64,000 bases of DNA from UTCHB3 sp964531325 (lineage in GTDB: Bacteria > Bacteroidota > Ignavibacteria > Ignavibacteriales > Ignavibacteriaceae). The stretch covers positions 62,001 through 126,000 of the forward strand of contig CAZHCW010000012.1 in NCBI GenBank assembly GCA_964531325.1. The letters are read 5' to 3'. Position 1 is the first letter of the stretch. Every line of letters starts with the position of its first letter. This document shows, piece after piece, positions 34,660 to 43,959 of the stretch. Under the pieces are notes generated by a model that was given only the letters and a program-made list of their open reading frames with translations, made no database searches and was not told where the DNA came from. The position numbers and the translations under genes were made by a program.

Positions 34660-37503
34660 ATGAGGCAAATCCTCATTCTTACAACTCTTTTAATCGCAAC
34701 CGGTGTATATTCCCAGAGTTATCAGGGTCCCGCACTTGGAAGTTATGCAAGCGGCGTTTATGTAACCACAAATTCATTTACAAATCAACCTGTAAGTAAA
34801 TCTCCAAAATTTGAGACTGTTCGTAACAAGATAAGATTTAAGGGGTTTGCATATAGCATCGAGCATAATGAAAAACTTCCGGGTGAGCTCGAAATCTACA
34901 ATGAGGGTGGTGTTTCGACCGAAGCCGGCGGTGTTGCATTGATAAAAAGTTTTGAAGGGAACACAGAATCAAATTCGATTCCTCCCGATCCTCATGTAGC
35001 AGTTGGACCCGACCATGTGGTGGGAACGGTAAATTCCGATTTTGCAATTTGGGACAAAAATGGCAATCTCTTAAAGAGAATTGATGCGGGCAACTGGTAT
35101 TCCAGTTTTGGTGTTGACCCATTTGATCCCAAAGTTGTTTACGATCATTTTGCTCAAAGGTGGGTGATGGTATGGCTTGACCAGAGGGATTCCCCACAAA
35201 GAGGTTACATAATGATTTCTGTTTCCGATGACTCAAATCCTTTGGGAACCTGGAGAAATTGGTTGTTGCCTTCAAATATGAACGGTTCAACTACAACCTC
35301 AAATTGGGGAGACTATCAGGGAGTAGGATTTGATGAAGACAATTTTCTGATAACATCCAATCAATTTAATTTTGGTGGTTATTTCGATTATGCAAAAATC
35401 AGAGTGATCAAAAAATCCGAGATATATAATAATCCGACAGACACATGCAGATGGTATGACTTTTGGAACATCAAATATCCCGGAAACAGCCAGAGCGTTT
35501 TTAACATCAGACCGGTGATCCATTTTACCCCGTCTGATACCACATATTTTGTTCATGTGCCATATTATTCCTCAAATGCTTATGTGTTATACAGGGTAAC
35601 TTATGACGGGAATGGTGTTCCCGCTCTTAGCGGGAGTGCAATACCTGTTACTGCTTACAGTGATCCTCCACAGGCGCTTCAACCGGGTGGGGTGGCATTG
35701 GAATCGAGTGGGCCTGAACTGACAAACGAGCCTGTTTACCGGGATGGTTCGATATGGTTAACCCACTCAACCAGAAATCCTTCGAGTGGTTCTTTTTCAG
35801 CCGTAAGAGTGGCAAGACTTAATCCTTTTACTTCAACACCGATTGAACAATTAACATTCGGGACACCTTCAACCTGGTATTTTTACCCGGCAATTATGAT
35901 CGACAAAGGTGGAAATATGGTCTTCACTGTAAGTCGCTCAAGTCAAACGGAGTATGTCAGTGCCTATTATGTTGGAAAACAGAATGGAGCTACCACTTTT
36001 ACACAACCGTACCTGTTGATGCCGGGAAGAGGGCAATATCAAAAGGATTATGGAAGTGGAAGAAACAGATGGGGTGATTACCTTGGAATTTCACTCGATC
36101 CATCCGGAGAAACATTTTGGATGATGAGTGAATATGTTGCAGCCCCAAGTGTGTGGAGTAACAGAATTGGTGAAGTAAGAATGATGCCGGTTACCGGTGC
36201 TTCTCTGCTGACAGATATCCCAAGAATTGATTTCCTTGAGATGGAGAGAGGGAAAGAGAAAGACACAATCACTTTCCAGATGATCAATGTTGGTTCACAA
36301 CCATTGATAATCAACTCACTTGGATTATCAAATTCTGCTTTTAGTCTGGCAGGTCAGTTGTCGTATCCATTAACGATAAATTCATTTGACAGTCTTGCGA
36401 TAAGTGTTGTTTGTAATCCACAAACTGCGGGATTGTTATATGATACATTGGTATTGGTAGATAATGATCCGGTGGAAAACAGAATCCCTGTAAGAGTTGA
36501 ATCTTTTGATTTAAATCCTGTGGCACCACAAAAAATTGTTGTGGTTACAAATTCCAGTAATGGGGGAGGATCCTTCTTGATTAACAAGTCAACGGGTGAA
36601 TCGACACTACTTGGACCCGCAGGAGCAAATTCATTCAGTTCAATTTCTGCACATCCAAAAACGGGGGTGATCTATGGATTCAGATCAAGTGGTGGACAAA
36701 CTCTTTTGAATAAAATGGACGCAACAACCGGAAAGCTCTACTCGAGAATCACTCTTGACCTTAATGATGTAACCGGTAGTGCATTTGATACTTCAGGCAC
36801 CCTCTATCTTGTTTCGAAAAGGAACTTGTTATATAAATACAATGAAACAGATAATTCATTAATCAGAACTGATTCGATAAAATGTACTGTTTCGGCAATC
36901 GCATTTGATCCTTCAAATAACTTGCTTTATGCGTCAATATATAAACCACTTGGAGCTGATAAAGACAAGTTACTGCGAATAATTCAGGGATTGGGTGACA
37001 CACTTAGAATCGGTAATCTCGGAAATAATAAACCTGTAAGAACTTTATTTTTCGACGAAACCGGCGGTTTATTTGGTTTTACCGGAGTGGCGTCTGCGAG
37101 TGGCGAATTAACGGCAATCAACAAATCAAATGGACTTGGGACAGTGATTGGTTCTACAGGGCTGATTGGTCTGGTTTCAGCAGCTTATTATCCGGGAGTT
37201 ATCAACTCTATAAATGAAACGAGTGATGGCTCCTTAATTTCTGCTTACAAGCTGTTTGATAACTATCCAAATCCCTTTAACCCGTCAACTGTTATTCGAT
37301 TTACGATACCGGTTTCGGGAATGGTGAGTCTCGTTGTATATAACACACTGGGAGAAAAAGTTGCCGTTCTAATAAATGGTAACATGAACGCCGGAGAACA
37401 TAAAGTTGAGTTTGATGCATCGGGATTAACGAGTGGAGTCTATTTCTGTGAACTCCGCACCGGTGACTTCAGATCAATGAAAAAGATGGTGCTGCTGAGG
37501 TGA
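34660..37503 (+). CDS. Large T9SS-sorted exported protein with choice-of-anchor-D-like domain
   Basis: 947 residues with signal peptide 1-18. The N-terminal half (about 90-500) resembles exported sialidase/propeller-like proteins with repeated WxxY and PDPHVAVGPDHVVGT motifs, but no catalytic set is recognised. An ASPM/Hydin-like choice-of-anchor-D domain spans about 510-625 (INVGSQPLIINSLGLSNSAF). A second propeller-like section (about 630-860) follows. The type A sorting domain at the end has NYPNPFNPST and GLTSGVYFCEL. GAGG lies five bases before the ATG. It is likely a surface or secreted protein of unknown role. Confidence 0.85.
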   Translation: MRQILILTTLLIATGVYSQSYQGPALGSYASGVYVTTNSFTNQPVSKSPKFETVRNKIRFKGFAYSIEHNEKLPGELEIYNEGGVSTEAGGVALIKSFEGNTESNSIPPDPHVAVGPDHVVGTVNSDFAIWDKNGNLLKRIDAGNWYSSFGVDPFDPKVVYDHFAQRWVMVWLDQRDSPQRGYIMISVSDDSNPLGTWRNWLLPSNMNGSTTTSNWGDYQGVGFDEDNFLITSNQFNFGGYFDYAKIRVIKKSEIYNNPTDTCRWYDFWNIKYPGNSQSVFNIRPVIHFTPSDTTYFVHVPYYSSNAYVLYRVTYDGNGVPALSGSAIPVTAYSDPPQALQPGGVALESSGPELTNEPVYRDGSIWLTHSTRNPSSGSFSAVRVARLNPFTSTPIEQLTFGTPSTWYFYPAIMIDKGGNMVFTVSRSSQTEYVSAYYVGKQNGATTFTQPYLLMPGRGQYQKDYGSGRNRWGDYLGISLDPSGETFWMMSEYVAAPSVWSNRIGEVRMMPVTGASLLTDIPRIDFLEMERGKEKDTITFQMINVGSQPLIINSLGLSNSAFSLAGQLSYPLTINSFDSLAISVVCNPQTAGLLYDTLVLVDNDPVENRIPVRVESFDLNPVAPQKIVVVTNSSNGGGSFLINKSTGESTLLGPAGANSFSSISAHPKTGVIYGFRSSGGQTLLNKMDATTGKLYSRITLDLNDVTGSAFDTSGTLYLVSKRNLLYKYNETDNSLIRTDSIKCTVSAIAFDPSNNLLYASIYKPLGADKDKLLRIIQGLGDTLRIGNLGNNKPVRTLFFDETGGLFGFTGVASASGELTAINKSNGLGTVIGSTGLIGLVSAAYYPGVINSINETSDGSLISAYKLFDNYPNPFNPSTVIRFTIPVSGMVSLVVYNTLGEKVAVLINGNMNAGEHKVEFDASGLTSGVYFCELRTGDFRSMKKMVLLR

Positions 37504-37537
37504 TTGAAAGCGATTTATTTTAGATGTTTGGTATTAA

Positions 37538-37777
37538 ATGAAATTTTTCAGATTTTTGATGAATTCAATTTCATATTTGCTTGTGATGATAGTCCGTGGC
37601 TATCAATTATTGATCTCACCACTTTTCCCTCCCAGTTGTCGCTTCTCTCCAACTTGTTCAAATTATATGATTGAAGCATTACACAAACACGGTCCTTTTA
37701 AGGGATTACGATTGGGAATCTGGCGGATTTTAAGATGTAACCCCTGGGGTGGAAGCGGATATGATCCCGTTCCTTGA
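37538..37777 (+). CDS. yidD: Membrane protein insertion efficiency factor YidD
   Basis: 79 residues, typical for the family. An N-terminal amphipathic helix is followed by the signature GYQLLISPLFPPSCRFSPTC and the C-terminal RCNPWGGSGYDPVP. It assists YidC in inserting inner-membrane proteins. It usually lies beside rpmH-rnpA-yidC; here it is separated from them, 34 bp after the T9SS-sorted gene and 91 bp before pyrE. No ribosome-binding site of note was seen. Confidence 0.95.
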   Translation: MKFFRFLMNSISYLLVMIVRGYQLLISPLFPPSCRFSPTCSNYMIEALHKHGPFKGLRLGIWRILRCNPWGGSGYDPVP

Positions 37778-37868
37778 TTATGTGTGGGGAGATGTGATTT
37801 GAAACAGGATTACTTAAATTTCAGGCAATAACTAATAATTATAAACATAGATTAGACTTAAAAAAAAG

Positions 37869-38402
37869 ATGAATAAAAAAGAACTTGCAATAAAGATTTT
37901 TGACACAGCCCACCTCACCGGTGAATTTCTTTTAAGATCAGGGAAAATATCAAATGAATATTTTGATAAATACAGATTTGAAGCTGATCCTGTTCTATTG
38001 AATGAGATCGGAGAACAGATGGTTAATCTAATTCCTGAGGGAACCGAAGTTTTGGCAGGACTTGAAATGGGTGGGATACCTCTTGCTACTGTACTTTCAT
38101 TAAAAACAGGATTACCAGTAATATTTGTGCGTAAAGAAGCAAAAAAATATGGTACCTGTAAAGTTGCAGAAGGTAGTGAATTTGCAGGGAAAAAGGTTTG
38201 TATTATTGAAGATGTTGTTACTACAGGTGGACAAATCAATCTTAGTGCCGTTGACCTCAGAAATCAGGGTGCGATCGTTGATTCAGTTCTCTGTGTGATT
38301 TTAAGGGAACCAAAAGCTTATGATAATCTTGGAGAAAAAGGACTTGGGCTGGTTCCATTGTTCACCATGGAAGAGATTAAACAATATAAAGAGATCAATT
38401 AA
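37869..38402 (+). CDS. pyrE: Orotate phosphoribosyltransferase
   Basis: 177 residues, slightly short but within range. It converts orotate and PRPP to orotidine 5'-phosphate in pyrimidine synthesis. Visible motifs are LRSGKISNEYFDKYRF, the substrate loop around VRKEAKKYGT, and the PRPP-binding VCIIEDVVTTGGQ. It lies between yidD and a dipeptidyl peptidase gene, 17 bp before the latter, so those two may be cotranscribed. Confidence 0.95.
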   Translation: MNKKELAIKIFDTAHLTGEFLLRSGKISNEYFDKYRFEADPVLLNEIGEQMVNLIPEGTEVLAGLEMGGIPLATVLSLKTGLPVIFVRKEAKKYGTCKVAEGSEFAGKKVCIIEDVVTTGGQINLSAVDLRNQGAIVDSVLCVILREPKAYDNLGEKGLGLVPLFTMEEIKQYKEIN

Positions 38403-38419
38403 TTAAAACAGGTTATGAT

Positions 38420-40639
38420 ATGTTCAATTTGAAGAGAATTTCATTTTTTATAGTTCTGCTACTTTTTTCAGCTTCAGCACAGGAAAAAGTTACCATTGAA
38501 AAACTTTTTCGCGGGGAATTCTCAGGTGAGTATTTTAAAAGTGTCAGTTGGACAGAGACCGGGCACACATATTATAAAATTGAAGACGGAACTGATGGTT
38601 CGCAGATATTTAAAGTTGACATCTCATCAGGTGACAAGACACTTCTTGCCGACACCAAAGATTTTGTGCCCGAAGGGAAAAACACGCCTCTTTCTCTCAA
38701 TGATTTTAAATTTAGCAAGTCAGGGAAATACATCCTCATATACACGAATACAAAAAGAGTTTGGCGTGTAAATTCAAAAGGGGATTATTGGGTTTACAAT
38801 ACCGGGTCAAAAAAATTAAGACAACTTGGTGGCGTGGAAGCAAAACCATCTACCCTTCAATTTGCGAAGATAGATCCGACAGAAAAATATGCAGCTTATG
38901 TAAGAGAACATAATCTATATCTCGAAGATCTTGAAACCGGCGTTGTAAAAGCATTGACAACTGACGGCAGCAGAACGATAATAAACGGTACTTTTGATTG
39001 GGTTTATGAGGAAGAGTTTGGCATCCGTGATGGCTTTAGATGGAGCCCGGATGGTAGCAGAATAGCATTTTGGAGATTGGATGCTAAAAACATCAAAGAA
39101 TTTTTAATGATCAATAACACCGATTCTCTCTATTCTTATACAATCCCTGTTCAATATCCAAAAGCAGGCGAAAAAAACAGCGAGTGTAAAGTAGGAACTG
39201 TTGACATCAAAACCGGAAAAACTGTTTGGATGAATGTGGGAGATGATCCGGCGAATAACTACATTCCGAGGATGGAGTGGGCAGGGAATACAGGAAAACT
39301 GGCATTTCAGCACTTAAACAGATTACAAAATGAAATGACGGTCTTTTTGGGTGACCCGGCGACCGGTGAAGTAAAAAAACTTTATTATGAAAAACAGAAT
39401 GAGTGGATCGAAGTTGTTGACGATTGGAGATTTATAAATAATGATGCGGACTTATTCTGGATTAGTGACAAAAGTGGTTACGCTCAAATGTACCTTATTT
39501 CGTTAAAAACAGGCGAAACCAGAAATATTATGAACACCAACCACGATGTGATGGAGTTGGTAAGGTTTGTGGAAAACAGTGGTACTGTGTATTATTATGC
39601 CTCCCCAACAAACGGAACACAAAGATATCTGTATGAAGCAAGTCTCAATGGCAAGTTTGAGCCCAGACGACTTACACCTGAACAATTTACGGGATATAAC
39701 ACCTACTCAGTTTCGGGTGACGGATTGTATGCTTACCATATGCATTATGACATTAACTCACCTGCATCAGTTTATTTTATTGATCTTCCAACGCATAATA
39801 CCATCAGAACCGAAGTAACAAATGAAGCACTTAAAACAAAACTGAAAAATGTTGGTTATAATTATGAGTTGTTCACGGTAAAAACTCCTGCAGGAGTGGA
39901 AGTCGACGGGTGGTGTGTAAAACCATCCGACTTTGATCCATCAAAAAAATATCCTGTTCTGTTTTATGTTTACAATGAGCCAGCAAGCCAGACAGTACTC
40001 GATAAATATGATGGTTTTATGGGATTATATCACAAAATAATTGCTGATAAAGGTTACATAGTTATGAGTGTTGATGGCAGGGGAACTCCGGCTCCAAAGG
40101 GGAGAGAGTGGAGAAAATCGATATATCAGAAAATTGGTGTTATTTCAACTGAAGATCAGGCCGGTGCACTTCAGACTTTATTAAATGAGAGACCCTACAT
40201 GGATGCTACAAAAGTGGGTGTATGGGGTTGGAGCGGTGGTGGTTCCATGACTCTTAATATGATGTTCCGGCATCCAAAATCTTATCATTTTGGTATTTCA
40301 GTAGCTCCCGTTACGGATCTAAGATTTTATGATACAATTTATGAAGAGAGATATATGGGACTTCCCCAGGACAGCTCCGAGGCTTATAAAGAATGTTCGC
40401 CTGTAACTTACGCTGCCAACCTCGAGGGAAATTTATTTCTCATCCACGGAACAGGTGATGATAATGTCCATTTCCAGAATGCTGAGTACCTTGTAAACAA
40501 ACTCGTGGCAGCAGGAAAACAGTTCAGATATATGCCGTACCCAAACAGATCACATGGAATTTCAGAGGGTAAGGGAACAACTATGCACTTGTTTAACTCG
40601 ATGCTTCTTTTTTTTGATGAACAATTGCTCAAAAAGTAG
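38420..40639 (+). CDS. Exported dipeptidyl peptidase IV-type S9 peptidase
   Basis: 739 residues with signal peptide 1-20. The N-terminal eight-bladed propeller (about 35-480) carries the DPP-IV double-Glu motif in WVYEEEFGIRDGF, which anchors the substrate N-terminus. The alpha/beta-hydrolase domain has the triad Ser605 (GWSGGGS), Asp680 (GTGDDNVHF) and His712 (NRSHGI). It would remove N-terminal Xaa-Pro or Xaa-Ala dipeptides from peptides in the periplasm. It has no T9SS domain, unlike the neighbouring secreted proteins. It follows pyrE by 17 bp. Confidence 0.96.
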   Translation: MFNLKRISFFIVLLLFSASAQEKVTIEKLFRGEFSGEYFKSVSWTETGHTYYKIEDGTDGSQIFKVDISSGDKTLLADTKDFVPEGKNTPLSLNDFKFSKSGKYILIYTNTKRVWRVNSKGDYWVYNTGSKKLRQLGGVEAKPSTLQFAKIDPTEKYAAYVREHNLYLEDLETGVVKALTTDGSRTIINGTFDWVYEEEFGIRDGFRWSPDGSRIAFWRLDAKNIKEFLMINNTDSLYSYTIPVQYPKAGEKNSECKVGTVDIKTGKTVWMNVGDDPANNYIPRMEWAGNTGKLAFQHLNRLQNEMTVFLGDPATGEVKKLYYEKQNEWIEVVDDWRFINNDADLFWISDKSGYAQMYLISLKTGETRNIMNTNHDVMELVRFVENSGTVYYYASPTNGTQRYLYEASLNGKFEPRRLTPEQFTGYNTYSVSGDGLYAYHMHYDINSPASVYFIDLPTHNTIRTEVTNEALKTKLKNVGYNYELFTVKTPAGVEVDGWCVKPSDFDPSKKYPVLFYVYNEPASQTVLDKYDGFMGLYHKIIADKGYIVMSVDGRGTPAPKGREWRKSIYQKIGVISTEDQAGALQTLLNERPYMDATKVGVWGWSGGGSMTLNMMFRHPKSYHFGISVAPVTDLRFYDTIYEERYMGLPQDSSEAYKECSPVTYAANLEGNLFLIHGTGDDNVHFQNAEYLVNKLVAAGKQFRYMPYPNRSHGISEGKGTTMHLFNSMLLFFDEQLLKK

Positions 40640-40864
40640 AAAAATATGATAAAAAACAAGTTTACTTTTCCTTATATCGTTTTTTTTATTTAGTTTTGGT
40701 AGAATGATTTCTACAAAAACTTAGAAAGGGGGCAGCCATTAATTATTATGGTTGTAATAATCAGTAGAAGTCAAAAGACAAAATCACAGACACAGATTTA
40801 CTAATATCAAAGCGGCATTGCTTATATAATTTTGTTAAAAGATACACACACAGGAGTCAGTAAT
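40640..40864 (+). promoter_or_regulatory. Leader region of the surface module
   Basis: 225 bp. A TAATTTTG box (40827-40834) matches the Bacteroidota -7 consensus but lacks a clear -33 TTG. A 6-bp dyad GTAGAA-TGAT-TTCTAC lies at 40699-40714; no T-run follows it, so it is not a terminator and might be an operator. AGGAG at 40852-40856 serves the ATG at 40865. No riboswitch is recognised. Confidence 0.35.
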
Positions 40865-43800
40865 ATGCGGTTTAGGCATACAATTTTATGTATAACCTTT
40901 CTCCTTCTCAGTTATCCGCTCTTTGCGCAGACGGGAAAAATGACCGGAGTTGTCAAAGATCAGAAAACGGGAGAGACTCTGATTGGTGCCACGATCATTA
41001 TTGAAGGCACAAAACTGGGAGCAAAAACGGATTTTGAAGGATACTTTGTCATCCTCAACATTTCTCCGGGAAGTTACACAGTAAAAGCATCAATGATCGG
41101 GTACGGATCAAAATCATACCAGGATGTCAAGGTAAACATCAACCAAACCACCACAGTCGATTTTACATTGGCTGACGAATCGATGACCACAGAGGAAGTA
41201 GTAATCATCGCTACTCAACCTGTAATCGAGAAAGATGTTTCTTCCAGCGTTGTTAATATTTCGATGGAAGATGTTTCAAACCTTCCAATAGTTAGCGTTG
41301 CAAGTGTTATTGGTTTGCAGGCTGGTGTTCAGGGCTTAACCGTAAGAGGCGGTGGCTCCGATCAGACAGCTTTTATGATCAATGGTATCACTTTTAGAGA
41401 TGAAAGAGATAACTCTTCATACACCGGAATCAGTTTTACTTCTGTTGAGGAAATTCAGATTCAAACAGGTGGTTTTAACGCTGAATATGGTAACATTCGG
41501 TCCGGTCTTGTGAATGTGGTTACCACTGAAGGAAAAAGAGATAAATATAATGTGGTCTTTCTTGGCAGATACAGACCCGCCGGTGCAAAAAACTGGGGTG
41601 ATCAACCAAATGACCCTAACGCCTACTATATCAGACCGTATATTGATCCTGCAGTTGCATTCACGGGAACCACAAGTGGAGCCTGGGATGCCTATACAAT
41701 GGCTCAATACCATGAATTTAGAGGATGGGACAAAGTTTCTCAGGAACTTTTATCCGATGAAGATCCCTCAAACGATCTCACTCCTGAAGCTGCACAGCAA
41801 CTGTTTTTATGGCAGCACAGAAAACCAATGGGAATTACTCAACCTGACTACGATATGGACTTTAGCATCAGTGGACCCGTTCCGGTTATAAGTTCAAGTC
41901 TTGGTGATCTAAGATTCCTCGCCTCATACAGAACCAGCCGGGAGATGTATGTAATTCCTCTTTCAACAAGCTCCTACCATGATTGGAGTACTCATGTAAA
42001 GATTACCTCCGACATAGCACAGGGAATGAAATTTACTGTTGAAGGATTACTCGGATTACAGACCGGTACCAGCAGTTCAAGAAGTGGTGGACCCGGAATT
42101 TTCCGCTCAGCCTATTCGATTGTTTCAGAGATGGACATTCGTTCCGGAGCAAGTTATTCTGATGCAAGAGCTTTCGCAACAGATTATTGGGCACCAACAA
42201 AAGTTGACAGAAAAATGTTGGGAGCAAAATTTGTACATGTGCTTTCACCAACCACATTTTATGAAGTTCAATTAAATGTTGTTGGTTCGGAGTACAGCAC
42301 AAATCCCGGGAGTGCAAGAAACACCGGTAATGTTGTAAAAATTGGAAACAATTTTTATGATGAATCACCTTATGGTGTCTTCAGTGGATTTTCATCCGGT
42401 ATCGGAAGTTCAATGAATATGGGCTTGGGATATTCAAACTCAAGAGACAGTTCAAAAGTTTATACCTGGAGCAGCAGGTTCGATTTTTCAAGCCAGCTCA
42501 ACAAAATTATGGCGGTGAAAGCCGGTGTTGAATTCATCTACACCGATAATAATGTAAATTACGCTCTCATCGAGCCTTCATTGCCTACAAGCAACTCAAC
42601 TTCCAAGTGGCACACTTTCCCTGTAAGGGGAGCCATTTATGGTCAAACCAAACTTGAATTTGAAGGAATGATCGCCAACATCGGTCTTCGTCTCGATTAT
42701 TCACACGCCGGTGGTGAGTGGTATCTGTATGATCCTTATAATAAAGCTTTCTCCGGTGCTTATTCAGCGGATATTGATAACCTGTTGATGAAAGAATCCA
42801 CCGAGAAAATTCTTAGTTTAAGCCCAAGATTGGGTGTGGCATTCCCAATAACTGTAAACAGCAAGTTGTTCTTCAACTACGGTCACTTCAGATCGATGCC
42901 AGCTCCTGAGAATCTTTATCTTCTCAGAAGAAACACAACAAACAATGCTGTTACAAGACTTGCAAATCCTAACAATCCACTTCCAAAAACAGTGGCTTAC
43001 GAGTTGGGATATGAACACAATCTTGGTGATATGTTCCTCCTTAGACTTGCCGGTTACTACAAAGATGTTAGTGATGAATCAAGGCTTGTAGGTTATGTCA
43101 GCCGCGACAATTCTGTTTCATACAGTGTTCCTGAACCAAACATGTATCGTGATATTCGCGGATTTGAAGTTACACTTACCAAAAATAGAGGTGAATGGAT
43201 AACCGGTTTTGTTAACTACACTTATATGGTAGCGTCCTACGGTTATTTTGGACTTCCAACTTATTACGAAAACCCTGCACTTCAAAGAGAATCTGAAAGA
43301 AATACAGCACTGTTTGATCAGGTTAAACCCGTTCCTCAGCCATACGGCAGAGCCAACATCGATATATTCACTCCAATGAAATTTGGTCCTGAAATTGGTG
43401 GTGTTTACCTGCTTGAAGATATCAGAATCAATCTTCTTGCCACATGGTCGTCGGGAACATACTTTGCGTGGACAGGCCCCGGTGGAACAAGACCCGGTTT
43501 CTCGAATAATATTCAATGGAAAGATTATTACAATTTTGACATGAGGATTTCGAAAACCTTCAGACTTGGACCTGTAGGGCTTGAGATGTTTGCTGATATA
43601 TCGAACCTTTTCAACATCAAATACCTCGATTACAGAGCCGGATTTGTTGATGCGAAAGATTATGATGCCTATATGCAATCACTCCATCTTCCATCTGAAT
43701 TTAGTCAATTTGGCTATAAAAATATTGTTGGAGAAGATAAACCCGGAGATGTAAGAACCGGAGAGTACATTCCTTGGGATGATAATGCCAGCGAATCTCA

Positions 43801-43918
43801 GAAAGAAGAATGGCGTAAAAACAAATCATACATTGATATGCCAAACCTTGCTTACACAGCTTTCCTGAACCCAAGAGCAATTTACTGGGGTTTAAGAGTA
43901 ATGGTTGAACTTAAGTAA
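40865..43918 (+). CDS. TonB-dependent receptor with CarboxypepD_reg-like N-terminus
   Basis: 1017 residues from the ATG at 40865 (AGGAG upstream; the in-frame TTG 33 bp earlier is rejected). Signal peptide 1-22. A CarboxypepD_reg-like domain (about 25-110, GVVKDQKTGETLIGATIII) precedes the plug (about 125-230) with LTVRGGGSDQTAFMINGI and the barrel. The last strand ends in a hydrophobic residue pattern. This is the SusC-like side of TonB receptors, imports a ligand across the outer membrane, and leads a five-gene unit. The ligand cannot be named, and no SusD gene follows. Confidence 0.9.
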   Translation: MRFRHTILCITFLLLSYPLFAQTGKMTGVVKDQKTGETLIGATIIIEGTKLGAKTDFEGYFVILNISPGSYTVKASMIGYGSKSYQDVKVNINQTTTVDFTLADESMTTEEVVIIATQPVIEKDVSSSVVNISMEDVSNLPIVSVASVIGLQAGVQGLTVRGGGSDQTAFMINGITFRDERDNSSYTGISFTSVEEIQIQTGGFNAEYGNIRSGLVNVVTTEGKRDKYNVVFLGRYRPAGAKNWGDQPNDPNAYYIRPYIDPAVAFTGTTSGAWDAYTMAQYHEFRGWDKVSQELLSDEDPSNDLTPEAAQQLFLWQHRKPMGITQPDYDMDFSISGPVPVISSSLGDLRFLASYRTSREMYVIPLSTSSYHDWSTHVKITSDIAQGMKFTVEGLLGLQTGTSSSRSGGPGIFRSAYSIVSEMDIRSGASYSDARAFATDYWAPTKVDRKMLGAKFVHVLSPTTFYEVQLNVVGSEYSTNPGSARNTGNVVKIGNNFYDESPYGVFSGFSSGIGSSMNMGLGYSNSRDSSKVYTWSSRFDFSSQLNKIMAVKAGVEFIYTDNNVNYALIEPSLPTSNSTSKWHTFPVRGAIYGQTKLEFEGMIANIGLRLDYSHAGGEWYLYDPYNKAFSGAYSADIDNLLMKESTEKILSLSPRLGVAFPITVNSKLFFNYGHFRSMPAPENLYLLRRNTTNNAVTRLANPNNPLPKTVAYELGYEHNLGDMFLLRLAGYYKDVSDESRLVGYVSRDNSVSYSVPEPNMYRDIRGFEVTLTKNRGEWITGFVNYTYMVASYGYFGLPTYYENPALQRESERNTALFDQVKPVPQPYGRANIDIFTPMKFGPEIGGVYLLEDIRINLLATWSSGTYFAWTGPGGTRPGFSNNIQWKDYYNFDMRISKTFRLGPVGLEMFADISNLFNIKYLDYRAGFVDAKDYDAYMQSLHLPSEFSQFGYKNIVGEDKPGDVRTGEYIPWDDNASESQKEEWRKNKSYIDMPNLAYTAFLNPRAIYWGLRVMVELK

Positions 43919-43959
43919 TGATCAGTGAACCAGGAATGGAATATAAATCTGAGGAAATA

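Noticed and set aside
40699..40714. Terminator after the DPP-IV gene
   Set aside because: The 6-bp GTAGAA/TTCTAC dyad is followed by AAAAAC rather than a T-run in either direction.
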